DNA from: Pseudoruminococcus_B sp937901805
GTDB taxonomy: Bacteria > Bacillota > Clostridia > Oscillospirales > Ruminococcaceae
Assembly: GCA_963560245.1 (NCBI GenBank)
Contig: CAUWNS010000006.1
Location: 27,780 to 91,779, forward strand
DNA length: 64,000 bases
Reading direction: 5' to 3'
Shown here: positions 26,753 to 34,481 of the stretch, piece by piece
Layout: each line of letters opens with the position of its first letter
Position numbering within the stretch: the first letter of the stretch is position 1
Position numbers and translations under genes: made by a program
Notes under the pieces: generated by a model
The model's input: the letters and a program-made list of their open reading frames with translations, nothing else
The model's database searches: none
What the model was told of the DNA's origin: nothing

Positions 26753-26974
26753 TTATTTTTTGATCACTTCGCTTGCTGCAAAGTATTTATTAATTTCATT
26801 GACCAGTTCATCACAGTCTACCCCGTGAACCATGCACGCCTGTTCCAAGGTTTCCCCTCTGGAAGCCGGGCAACCGAGACAATGCATCCCCATTTGCAGG
26901 AAATAAGCCGCTGTCTGCTGATCCATATCAAGAACTTCACCGATCAAGGTATCTTTTGTTACTTTGTTAGCCAT
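26753..26974 (-). CDS. DUF1858 domain protein
   Basis: This 73-residue protein consists of a single DUF1858 domain: TKDTLIGEVLDMDQQTAAYF, MGMHCLGCPASRGETLEQAC and a helical end. The CLGCPAS cysteines are the family mark and may bind a metal or act in redox chemistry; the role is unknown. It is related to the N-terminal domain of hybrid-cluster-associated proteins. A strong AAAGGAGGAG precedes ATG 26974. Monocistronic with a terminator. Confidence 0.88.
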   Translation of the reverse strand: MANKVTKDTLIGEVLDMDQQTAAYFLQMGMHCLGCPASRGETLEQACMVHGVDCDELVNEINKYFAASEVIKK

Positions 26975-27149
26975 GAGAAAAGCTCCTCCTTTTATTTACC
27001 GCCGGGCAAACTATCCCGGCCTTGTCCACTTTCATAGCTTCTATTATAAGGATAAACATATACAATTTCAATATACATTTATGCCAGAAATCTCAAAAAG
27101 ATGCTGTACATTTTATGTGCGCGCCCAAGAGGATCATACGGTATTTATG

Positions 27150-27179
27150 AAAAAGAGGGACAGCACTGGCTGTCCCTCG
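27150..27179 (-). terminator. Terminator of the zinc-ribbon gene
   Basis: GAGGGACAGC pairs with GCTGTCCCTC and ends in TTTTTC on the minus strand, 14 bases after the stop. Confidence 0.88.
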
Positions 27180-27193
27180 GCGATTCAACAAGA

Positions 27194-27475
27194 TTAGTTG
27201 TTTTCCTCTTTCATTTTTGCAAAGCATTCGCTGCAGTAAACCGGGCGATCCTCACGCGGTTTAAAAGGCACCTTTGCCTCTTTTCCGCAGCTTGCGCAGA
27301 CAGCGGTGAACATTTCTCTTTCCGGTCTGGAAGCATTCTTGCGGGCGTCACGGCACGCTTTGCATCTCTGCGGTTCGTTGACGAAGCCTTTGGATTCATA
27401 GAATTCCTGTTCGCCTGCAGTAAAGACGAATTCAGCTCCGCACTCTTTGCATACTAATGTTTTGTCCTGGAACAT
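27194..27475 (-). CDS. Small zinc-ribbon protein (two CxxC modules)
   Basis: This 93-residue protein has an N-terminal probable zinc-ribbon (LVCKECGAEFVFTAGEQEFY, then RCKACRDARK) and a second CxxC...CxxC module (AVCASCGKEAKVPFKP, then VYCSECF). This two-part layout is common in Clostridia, and its role is unknown; nucleic-acid or protein binding is only a guess. GAGGT precedes ATG 27475. It lies alone between a terminator and the SigH-like gene. Confidence 0.85.
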   Translation of the reverse strand: MFQDKTLVCKECGAEFVFTAGEQEFYESKGFVNEPQRCKACRDARKNASRPEREMFTAVCASCGKEAKVPFKPREDRPVYCSECFAKMKEENN

Positions 27476-27629
27476 GTTTCATACCTCGCTTTGAAAATTT
27501 GCGCCCGTGGACGGAATTAAACCGACACCTTTGATGCTTTTTGAATCAACGCTCTGTCTTTAAGCTACCGAGGGCATATAAAAACCGGAAACCCGGTTCC
27601 TGGTAAAAAATTGCCAGCCGATGCCAATG

Positions 27630-28211
27630 TTATACGGCTTTCAGTTTACGCCTTACACGTTGCAGGGCATTGTCCACACTTTTTTGAGAACAGCCCAGCT
27701 TTTTTGCCATCTCGTCATAGGAACAACCGCTTAAATACAGAGTGAGCGCACGCTTTTCCAAAGCGGAAAGTACACCGGAGTTTTTTCCCAGTGCTTCGTC
27801 GAGGAGTTCCCGGCGAATTACTGTTTGTTCAGGGTCGACAAAAATGGAACTTTGCAACGTATCGGTAAGATTTCCGATACTATCGTCACTAAGTGACAGA
27901 TAATTGCTCATAGGAATGTTGCTATCCCCCAGCGCCCTTGCCGCGGCCGATTTGATATTGTTGCGAAAACAGGTACCGGCAAATGCGGAAAAAACAGGGG
28001 AAACATTTTCCTGATAAGCAGAAATCGCTTTAATAAAGCCAATCAGCCCCTCCTGCACCAAGTCGTCCCGTTCCATGCCGGAAAAGCGGAACCTGGAGGC
28101 ATAGGCACGGATTTTTGGAAGATAGCGGCGGATAAGTTCCACCTCTGCTTCATCACAGCCGCTGCGCCAAAGGCGGACAAGAGCTTCATCCGTTGTATTG
28201 CGATATGGCAT
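27630..28211 (-). CDS. sigH: RNA polymerase sigma factor, SigH (Spo0H)-like
   Basis: This 193-residue sigma-70 factor holds region 2 (RFSGMERDDLVQEGLIGFIKAI) and region 4 (LEKRALTLYLSGCSYDEMAKKL, then SQKSVDNALQRVRRKLK). The IPMSNYLSLSD linker and the SVDNALQRVRRKL end closely follow Bacillus SigH, which drives early sporulation and competence genes. It is about 25 residues shorter than the Bacillus protein. GAGGT precedes ATG 28211. The usual neighbours (rlmB, rpmG, secE) are absent, so the gene is relocated, or it is a paralogue of the main SigH. Confidence 0.8.
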   Translation of the reverse strand: MPYRNTTDEALVRLWRSGCDEAEVELIRRYLPKIRAYASRFRFSGMERDDLVQEGLIGFIKAISAYQENVSPVFSAFAGTCFRNNIKSAAARALGDSNIPMSNYLSLSDDSIGNLTDTLQSSIFVDPEQTVIRRELLDEALGKNSGVLSALEKRALTLYLSGCSYDEMAKKLGCSQKSVDNALQRVRRKLKAV

Positions 28212-28380
28212 TCTCTTTCTACCTCATCTGAGCACATAGCTGGTTTGCTGACTTACGGCTTCTTGTCTGCATTGTACTACAGCCGGATTGCTTTGTCAAT
28301 CGATTATTTTGTCAATTTTTGTAAATTATTGTCCGTTCCACTGGTCAGCATGGGTATTTCCGACAAAATCAAAATCAATA

Positions 28381-28415
28381 AAAAGGAAACCCCCGTTTTA
28401 ACAGGGGGTTTTCCT
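28381..28415 (-). terminator. Terminator of the mrp gene
   Basis: AAACCCCC pairs with GGGGGTTT and is followed by CCTTTTTA on the minus strand, 3 bases after the stop codon. Confidence 0.88.
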
Positions 28416-28417
28416 TT

Positions 28418-29260
28418 TTACTTCATCTGTTCAATTTTATCAGCGGCGCTGTTCAGCCAATCGCCTTCAAAAAGTTCGATGGCGCCGGCATCGCATGCTT
28501 TTGCCAGTTTCGGATCAATTGGAAGCCTGCCGAGCACTTCAACGCCATGCTCCTTTGCAACCTCATCCAAATGTCCTTCTCCAAACAGGCTGATCTTCTT
28601 ACCGCAGTCCGGGCACTGGACATAACTCATATTTTCCACCAAGCCGAGGATTGGGATGTTCATCATCTTCGCCATATTGACGGCCTTGGTAACGATCATG
28701 GAAACCAGATCTTGCGGAGAAGCCACGACGATGATGCCGTCCAGCGGGATGGACTGGAACACGGTCAGAGGAACATCCCCGGTTCCCGGAGGCATATCGA
28801 CAAACATAAAGTCCACATTATCCCAGAGGACATCAGTCCAGAACTGTTTGACCGTACCGGCAATAATCGGCCCGCGCCAGATTACCGGATCCGTGGTATT
28901 TTCCAACAGGAGATTGACGCTCATAATATCAATTCCCGTTTTGGTTTTTTCCGGATAAATTACATATTTATCGCCCAGCTGTCCGCCTTTGGCGCGCCCA
29001 TTAATCCCAAATACCTTTGGAATGGACGGACCGGTGATATCCGCATCGAGGACTGCGGTATGGTACCCTTTCCGGTTCATCAGCACGGCCATCAAAGAAG
29101 TGACGAGAGATTTGCCTACGCCGCCCTTTCCACTGACTACCCCGATGACTTTGTTGACATGGCTAAGCTCGTTGAGCTTTTCTACAAAATCCGACGGGCT
29201 CTGGCGCTCGCTGCAGCTGACAGAGCAATTGGAGCAATCATGGTTACAACTTTCACTCAT
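28418..29260 (-). CDS. Mrp/NBP35 family Fe-S carrier ATPase
   Basis: This P-loop protein (280 residues) carries iron-sulfur clusters to target proteins. The deviant Walker A GVVSGKGGVGKSLVTS is near 48, the Walker B-like FMFVDMPPGTGDVPL near 150, and the cluster-binding pair YVQCPDCG near 225. The N-terminus carries four cysteines (C5, C9, C12, C16), resembling the extra cluster site of Nbp35 more than short ApbC proteins. ATG 29260 follows AAAGGAG; a start 27 bases upstream is worse placed. Its promoter overlaps the end of the MATE gene. Confidence 0.92.
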   Translation of the reverse strand: MSESCNHDCSNCSVSCSERQSPSDFVEKLNELSHVNKVIGVVSGKGGVGKSLVTSLMAVLMNRKGYHTAVLDADITGPSIPKVFGINGRAKGGQLGDKYVIYPEKTKTGIDIMSVNLLLENTTDPVIWRGPIIAGTVKQFWTDVLWDNVDFMFVDMPPGTGDVPLTVFQSIPLDGIIVVASPQDLVSMIVTKAVNMAKMMNIPILGLVENMSYVQCPDCGKKISLFGEGHLDEVAKEHGVEVLGRLPIDPKLAKACDAGAIELFEGDWLNSAADKIEQMK

Positions 29261-29325
29261 GGATGCCATCTCCTTTATGAGAAACACATTTTCATTTTCC
29301 TGCGCCCTTTTGGGCTTTCCTGTCT

Positions 29326-29355
29326 ATTATAGTGTGCATATGCAAGTTATGTCAA
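29326..29355 (-). promoter_or_regulatory. Predicted sigma-A promoter of mrp
   Basis: On the minus strand, a perfect TTGACA (29355-29350) and a perfect TATAAT (29331-29326) are spaced by 18 bases. The -35 box lies partly inside the last codons of the MATE gene. Confidence 0.8.
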
Positions 29356-30731
29356 GAGCGAACCGATTCTTCCACTTGTTCCCGAGTGACATTGCGCACC
29401 CATTTTCCACTGGCAAGCCGGACAAATGCGCAAATACTTTTCAGCGGTTCATCCATTTTTAAAAACAGGAAAACAACAGGCATGGGAAGATGCCAGAGCA
29501 GTCCGCACAGCGCCCCGAACGGGATAGAGATCATCCACATAAAAATAACGTCTGTGACCATGACAAACCTGGTATCGCCCCCGCTGCGCAGAATCCCCAT
29601 CATGGATGGGTTCCAGTAGGAGCTGAAAAAGACGGAGAAACAGGACACAATCAGGCATTGTTTTGCAAGCTCCTTTGTTGTTTCCGGCACATTGTAGAAA
29701 GAAACCGCAAAATCCCGGATGAAAAACATCAGCAGCGCGGCGCAACTCCCAACAATTACATAGAAGATTTGCAGCGTAAAAGCACTGTCCCTGGCCCGCT
29801 TTTCATCCCCGGCACCAATGCTTTTTCCAACAAGCACAGAGGAAGCGCTCGCCATACCGGCAACAAAGAGCATGGAGAGCTGCTGAACGACGGAACAGAT
29901 GCTGTTTGCCGCGACCGCAGAAGCACCCAGTCGGCCCAGGATCGCTGCCTGTATGGAAGAACCAATCCCCCACATCAGTTCATTGATGACCACCGGCACG
30001 CTGTGAGTGATATAATCAGAAAACAACTCCTGATCCCAGGAAAACAAATCGGAAATCCGAAATCGTATTTTCTTTTCAAATCTGAGCAGATATGTTACCG
30101 CCATAACGCACTCCAGTACGCGGGCGCACAGGGTGCCGATTGCCGCGCCCTGTACTCCCAGCTGGGGCGCGCCAAATTTCCCAAAAATCAGGATATAGTT
30201 GATGACCGCATTGACAACGAAAGAGGTTCCATAAATCACTACAGAAATACTGACTGTTTCCACACTGCGCAGCACAGTCAGCGTGATACATGTAATACAG
30301 TAAAACACATATGCAATCGACTGGATCCGAAGATATTTTACCCCTTCTGCAATAACATCCGGGTCATGGGTATACAGCCCCATGACCTGCTGAGGGAACA
30401 GCTGCACCACTAACAGGAGCACAACCCCGATAGCAAGGGCAATCCGCATAGCCAAGGCCAGAATTTTTGCAATGGCGCGGGGTTCCTCTTTTCCCCAATA
30501 CTGTGCCGTCAGCACACAGGCCCCGCTGGAAATCCCAAAACACAGGATCATAAAGATAAAATTCGGTTGTCCGCCAAGAGAAACTCCGGACAGCTGTGCC
30601 TCGCCCAGCGTTCCCACCATGAGGGTATCGCAGAGATTAACCCCAAAGGAAATCAAGTTTTGCAGGGCAATTGGAATACAGATGGATACCAAGGTTTTGT
30701 AAAATGATTTTTCTTTGACAAAAGACGCCAT
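29352..30731 (-). CDS. MATE family efflux transporter
   Basis: This 459-residue, twelve-helix exporter starts MASFVKEKSFYKTLVSICIP, continues with the family segments ALQNLISFGVNLCDTLMVG, QLSGVSLGGQ, and repeats the pattern in the second half (VINELMWGIGSSIQAAILG, AGMASASSVLVGKSIG). The family exports drugs or metabolites by sodium or proton antiport; the substrate cannot be told. ATG 30731 is preceded by AGGAGGGG, which decides against an ATG 39 bases upstream. No regulator is adjacent. Confidence 0.92.
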   Translation of the reverse strand: MASFVKEKSFYKTLVSICIPIALQNLISFGVNLCDTLMVGTLGEAQLSGVSLGGQPNFIFMILCFGISSGACVLTAQYWGKEEPRAIAKILALAMRIALAIGVVLLLVVQLFPQQVMGLYTHDPDVIAEGVKYLRIQSIAYVFYCITCITLTVLRSVETVSISVVIYGTSFVVNAVINYILIFGKFGAPQLGVQGAAIGTLCARVLECVMAVTYLLRFEKKIRFRISDLFSWDQELFSDYITHSVPVVINELMWGIGSSIQAAILGRLGASAVAANSICSVVQQLSMLFVAGMASASSVLVGKSIGAGDEKRARDSAFTLQIFYVIVGSCAALLMFFIRDFAVSFYNVPETTKELAKQCLIVSCFSVFFSSYWNPSMMGILRSGGDTRFVMVTDVIFMWMISIPFGALCGLLWHLPMPVVFLFLKMDEPLKSICAFVRLASGKWVRNVTREQVEESVRS

Positions 30732-30773
30732 TCTTCCCCTCCTAAAAATCCGCTCTAGTCCCTTTTTCACAAA

Positions 30774-30810
30774 AAATACTTCCTTCCATTTTTGGAAGGA
30801 AGTATTTATA
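30774..30810 (-). terminator. Terminator of dinB (possibly in the MATE leader)
   Basis: AAATACTTCCTTCCA pairs with TGGAAGGAAGTATTT around a few T, and ends in TTTTTTGTG on the minus strand. It lies 60 bases after dinB and 43 bases before the MATE start. Confidence 0.88.
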
Positions 30811-30869
30811 TTCTGTTAAGACTAAAGTATCATGATTGAAGGATTTTGTAAAGCCGAAGTTCCTTTCTG

Positions 30870-32102
30870 TTATTTGTGGAAAGTGCCCAGCAAGGGTCCT
30901 TCCGAACGTACGGAAGGGGTCCATCCTTTCAGAAGGCTTGCTCTTTGGATCACTTGATTCCCAAAGCGTTCCCGTAGCATATCGATTTTCCGGTCAATCC
31001 GTTCTTCTTTTTCCCTCAGCTGTGCATCCAGGTACAGGGAGGTCTGGGCATATTCTTCTTCCCGTACCAGGGCTCCTGCCCGGATTCCCACCATACGGAT
31101 CGGACGCGCAAACCGACAGGTCTGAAAGAGCAGCCGATCGGCCGCCTGCACCATTTCGCGCACCCCTCTCGCCGGCTCCTGCAAACGGCACTGGCGTTCG
31201 ACAGAGGACAGGGAATTGTCTTTTAAAACCAGGCAAATGCCAAAGGCATACAGATGTTCCCTGCGCAGCTTTCGGGATACCTCTTCACTGAGAGCCAACA
31301 GCACCCGGTGGATTTCCTCTGCTGAGGTGAGATCGTGCGGACAGGTCACACTGTGTCCAATCGATTTTGGAGACGTCCGTTCATACTCGTAACGGACGCG
31401 GGAACACTCCAGCCCATTGGCATATTCCCACAGGGTATCACCCAGTTTTCCAAAAAGGGATTTCAGCAGCATCCGATCGGTCTGAGCCAGATCGCCAATC
31501 GTATGAATTCCCATGCGTCCGAGTTTTCCGTGTGTAGCTTTCCCTACTCCCAGCATTGCCCCGGCATCCATCGGCCAGATTTTTTCTTTCATGCTGCTGC
31601 GCGGGAATTCTGTTACAGCATCCGGCTTTTTATAATCGCTTCCCAGCTTTGCAAAAATCTTGTTAAAGCTAACCCCAACAGAAATGCAGATCCCTTCCTC
31701 CCGTTTTACCCTTTCCCGGATGGCGTCTGCAATCTGCCTGCCGTCCCCAAACAAACGGAAACTCCCAGTGACATCCAGCCAGCATTCATCGATCCCAAAG
31801 GGTTCCACCATATCCGTATAATCACAGTAAATTTTCCGAACCCTCCGGGACACCTTGAGGTATTCTTCCATTCTAGGCGGAACCACCACAAGAGAAGGGC
31901 ATTTTTGACAGGCCTGCCATAGGGTTTCCGCCGTCTGAATCCCATACTTCTTCGCAAGTTCATTCTTGGCCAGGACAATCCCATGGCGCGCCCGGATATC
32001 CCCGCCGACCACTACCGGAACCCCGGCCAATTCCGGGCGATCCCGGCATTCTACAGAAGCATAAAAATTATTAAGATCGCAGTGCAAAATTGTCCGTTCC
32101 AT
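30870..32102 (-). CDS. dinB: DNA polymerase IV (Y-family), DinB
   Basis: This 410-residue error-prone polymerase of the Y family acts in translesion synthesis. ILHCDLNNFYASVE (about 5-18) holds the first catalytic Asp, and MVEPFGIDECWLDVTGS (about 100) the other acidic residues. VGVSFNKIFAKLGSDYKKPD, the helix-hairpin-helix segment LGVGKATHGKLGRMGIHTIGDLA and the little-finger domain follow. The start is taken at the second ATG (32102), with GAGAGGGG 6 bases before it; the first ATG (32108) overlaps that site. An SOS box lies about 30 bases upstream, so it is likely damage-inducible. Confidence 0.95.
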   Translation of the reverse strand: MERTILHCDLNNFYASVECRDRPELAGVPVVVGGDIRARHGIVLAKNELAKKYGIQTAETLWQACQKCPSLVVVPPRMEEYLKVSRRVRKIYCDYTDMVEPFGIDECWLDVTGSFRLFGDGRQIADAIRERVKREEGICISVGVSFNKIFAKLGSDYKKPDAVTEFPRSSMKEKIWPMDAGAMLGVGKATHGKLGRMGIHTIGDLAQTDRMLLKSLFGKLGDTLWEYANGLECSRVRYEYERTSPKSIGHSVTCPHDLTSAEEIHRVLLALSEEVSRKLRREHLYAFGICLVLKDNSLSSVERQCRLQEPARGVREMVQAADRLLFQTCRFARPIRMVGIRAGALVREEEYAQTSLYLDAQLREKEERIDRKIDMLRERFGNQVIQRASLLKGWTPSVRSEGPLLGTFHK

Positions 32103-32133
32103 ACGCATCCCCTCTCTGAAAATGATTATATAG

Positions 32134-32147
32134 CAAACATATGTTCT
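32134..32147. promoter_or_regulatory. LexA (SOS) box in front of dinB
   Basis: CAAACATATGTTCT matches the Gram-positive LexA/DinR consensus CGAAC-N4-GTTCG at most positions, with a palindromic core AAACATATGTT. It is centred about 38 bases before the dinB ATG, a fitting place for repression. LexA is not encoded in the window. Confidence 0.75.
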
Positions 32148-32265
32148 TAGTCAAGTCCATAAGGTTTGCCATCTAATCAGGAAAAAATTTTCAGAAAAAT
32201 TCCCTTATCCTATCCGTTTTCAAAAGAACATCGCCGAACAGACTGCAATATCCGAAAAAGCACAT

Positions 32266-32303
32266 AAAAAAGCACGGCTTTCAGATAGAAGCCGTGCTTT
32301 TTT
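32266..32303 (-). terminator. Terminator of the metY-metallophosphoesterase pair
   Basis: AAAAAAGCACGGCTT pairs with AAGCCGTGCTTTTTT around TCAGATAG. T runs occur on both strands; it lies 22 bases after the minus-strand stop at 32325. Confidence 0.9.
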
Positions 32304-32324
32304 ATCATTGGAGCAAAAACGAGC

Positions 32325-33002
32325 TTATTTTAATTCGTCCCCCAGGCGAACTACATGCCGGTAAATACAGGTATACTGCGGAGGAATGACCTTATCTCTC
32401 ATCAAGCTGGAGCAGAACCAATGCCGGTAGCGGATATGCTCCTCCAATTGGTCAAAATAAAACTGGTGGACGTTTTTGCTGCTCTCGTCCAAATCCAAAA
32501 AACGCTTAACATTCCAAGGCGCTTCATGGGTCAGAATATAGTCGACCTGGTTTTGTTCCGCCTCCAAGTTATCCAAACCAAAATTGAGTTCTTCCGCTGT
32601 GGGCAGTTCCTGCTCATACCAGGTCCCGGCATGGACGCGATCTTCCCTGTCCGGACTTTCCCCGCCGCCAAAAGCGAAAAGGCTGTATCCCCCAATATGG
32701 TAGACATTTCCACGCATAAGCTGCATTAAATTCCCGGAAATCCGTCTGGCTTTACCGCCGGCGAAATCCACAATCTCATACCGCTCCAGTTCATCATAGT
32801 TTTCGTACCAGCCTTCTACAAAAAGGACCTGATACTTCCTCTTTCCGATCCATTTGAGTACGGACTGTTCCTTTTTTCCTCCATTCCACAGAAAACCGAA
32901 ATTTCCAACTGCAATCAGCGTATCGCCTTTTTTCAGGTGTTTGAACCTTCCATCGTGGAAACATTCTATATCACCATGCATACTGCCTGTGATATAAACC
33001 AA
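32325..33002 (-). CDS. Metallophosphoesterase-fold protein, probably without catalytic residues
   Basis: The 225-residue sequence follows the calcineurin-like phosphoesterase pattern of Clostridia along its whole length (YITGSMHGDIE, VGNFGFLWNGGKKEQSVLKW, LFVEGWYENYDEL, SLFAFGGGESPD, DYILTHEAPWNV). The metal and catalytic positions are changed, however: the Asp of GDxHG is Ser, the Asp of GDFG is Asn, the His of the (G)NHE/CHEN motif is Tyr, and the final GxxH is replaced by SSLM. I therefore expect a pseudoenzyme, perhaps a binding protein. TTG 33002 is the start, with AAGGGGG upstream. It lies 33 bases after metY and may share its mRNA. Confidence 0.7.
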   Translation of the reverse strand: MVYITGSMHGDIECFHDGRFKHLKKGDTLIAVGNFGFLWNGGKKEQSVLKWIGKRKYQVLFVEGWYENYDELERYEIVDFAGGKARRISGNLMQLMRGNVYHIGGYSLFAFGGGESPDREDRVHAGTWYEQELPTAEELNFGLDNLEAEQNQVDYILTHEAPWNVKRFLDLDESSKNVHQFYFDQLEEHIRYRHWFCSSLMRDKVIPPQYTCIYRHVVRLGDELK

Positions 33003-33035
33003 ACAAAGTCCCCCTTCCTCTTTCCTTTGGGTGCT

Positions 33036-34325
33036 TTATTTGCCAACGGCAATCTGAATGGCTCTGTCCAAATCGGCAATAATGTCATTGACATCTTCGA
33101 TACCGATGGAAAGGCGAATGGTCTGCGGAGTAATCCCGGACATAGCAAGCTGTTCGTCATTGAGCTGGCTGTGGGTGGTTGTTGCCGGATGGATGACCAG
33201 AGAACGGACATCGCCAACATTTGCGACATGCAGGATCATCTTCAGGTTATCAATAAATTTTGCGCCGGTTTCCCTGGAACCCTTAATTCCAAATGTAAAG
33301 ACGGAACCTGCGCCTTTCGGCAGGTATTTCTGCTGCAAAGCATGGTATTTATTGGAGGCGAGCCCCGGATAATTGACAAAACTTACATTCTCATTGCTTT
33401 CCAAATATTCAGCAACCTTTTGGGCGTTGTCGCACATTTTGCGCATTCTCAGAGAGAGGGTCTCGATCCCCTGGACAATCAGATAGGAATTAAATGGAGA
33501 CGGGCAGGCGCCCAGATCGCGCATCATCAATGTACGCAGGCGGGTAATAAACCCGGCGTTTCCGAAATCCTTCGCAAAGACAGCCCCATGATAGCTGACA
33601 TCCGCTTCATTATAATGCGGGAATCGGGGATTTCCCTCCCACTGGAAATTCCCGCTGTCTACGACCAATCCCATCATGGCGTTGGCGTGGCCTCCCAAGT
33701 GCTTGGTCGCGGAATGGATGACGATATCCGCCCCAAAGTCAAAGGGTTTAATCAGGTAGGGGGTAGTAAAGGTAGAATCTACAAGAAAGGGGACGCCGTG
33801 TTTATGGGCGATTGCTGCAATCGCTTCCAGATCCGACACATTGGCGTTCGGATTCCCGACCACTTCGGTAAACAGCGCCTTTGTTTTATCAGTGATTGCA
33901 TTTTCCCAGGCATCCAAATCATCCGGATCTACAAATTTCCCCTTGACCCCCAGGCGATCCAGCGTCACACCGAGCAGGTTGATTGCCCCGCCGTAGATAC
34001 AGATAGAGGAGACAATCTCATCCCCTGCATCCGCAAGGTTTAACAGGGAATTGACAATCGCCGCATGCCCGGAAGAAAATCCTAAAGCCCCTACGCCGCC
34101 TTCCAGAGCGGTGATCCTGGCTTCCAGCACATCGTTCGTTGGGTTTTGCAGCCGGCTGTAGATGTTTCCGCCCTCTTTAAGTTCAAAAAGATTCTGTGCA
34201 TGCTGCGTGCTGTCAAACTGATAAGCAGTTGTCGGATAAATCGGCAGCGTGCTGGAATGCGTCTGGACATCCCCATGATAACCAGCATGTGTCATTAACG
34301 TATCAAAGCCATAAGTCTGGCTCAT
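33036..34325 (-). CDS. metY: O-acetylhomoserine sulfhydrylase-type PLP enzyme (MetY family)
   Basis: This 429-residue Cys/Met-metabolism PLP enzyme makes homocysteine from O-acetylhomoserine and sulfide, or handles a related substrate. It shows YPTTAYQFDSTQHAQNLFEL near 30, GNIYSRLQNPTNDVLE, FSSGHAAIV and the PLP lysine in VIHSATKHLGGHANAMMG near 205. The C-terminal IHPATTTHSQLNDEQ and VRLSIGIEDVND-like ends (here IRLSIGIEDVNDIIADL) are typical. GGAGGG lies 7 bases before ATG 34325. No SAM riboswitch or S-box is visible in the 156-base gap to the divergent carboxypeptidase gene. The homocysteine methyltransferase at 40.7 kb could use its product. Confidence 0.93.
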   Translation of the reverse strand: MSQTYGFDTLMTHAGYHGDVQTHSSTLPIYPTTAYQFDSTQHAQNLFELKEGGNIYSRLQNPTNDVLEARITALEGGVGALGFSSGHAAIVNSLLNLADAGDEIVSSICIYGGAINLLGVTLDRLGVKGKFVDPDDLDAWENAITDKTKALFTEVVGNPNANVSDLEAIAAIAHKHGVPFLVDSTFTTPYLIKPFDFGADIVIHSATKHLGGHANAMMGLVVDSGNFQWEGNPRFPHYNEADVSYHGAVFAKDFGNAGFITRLRTLMMRDLGACPSPFNSYLIVQGIETLSLRMRKMCDNAQKVAEYLESNENVSFVNYPGLASNKYHALQQKYLPKGAGSVFTFGIKGSRETGAKFIDNLKMILHVANVGDVRSLVIHPATTTHSQLNDEQLAMSGITPQTIRLSIGIEDVNDIIADLDRAIQIAVGK

Positions 34326-34364
34326 AAAATCCCTCCGTCCGGTAAATTGTTTTTAAAGTCCTGT

Positions 34365-34392
34365 TTGTGTTTTTACATTTTTCTGCTATAAT
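34365..34392 (+). promoter_or_regulatory. Predicted sigma-A promoter of the D,D-carboxypeptidase gene
   Basis: TTGTGT (34365-34370) and a perfect TATAAT (34387-34392) are spaced by 16 bases, giving a leader of about 80 bases before ATG 34482. Confidence 0.6.
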
Positions 34393-34481
34393 GTTACATG
34401 ATGAAAATCAGCCGTATTGACGACTATTAACTCTATTATCATACAACAAATCAAAACCCCAGACAAGAGGAGAATCCCCGC

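Noticed and set aside
34326..34481. SAM riboswitch or S-box in front of metY
   Set aside because: The gap is only 156 bases, is shared with a divergent promoter and shows no S-box core.
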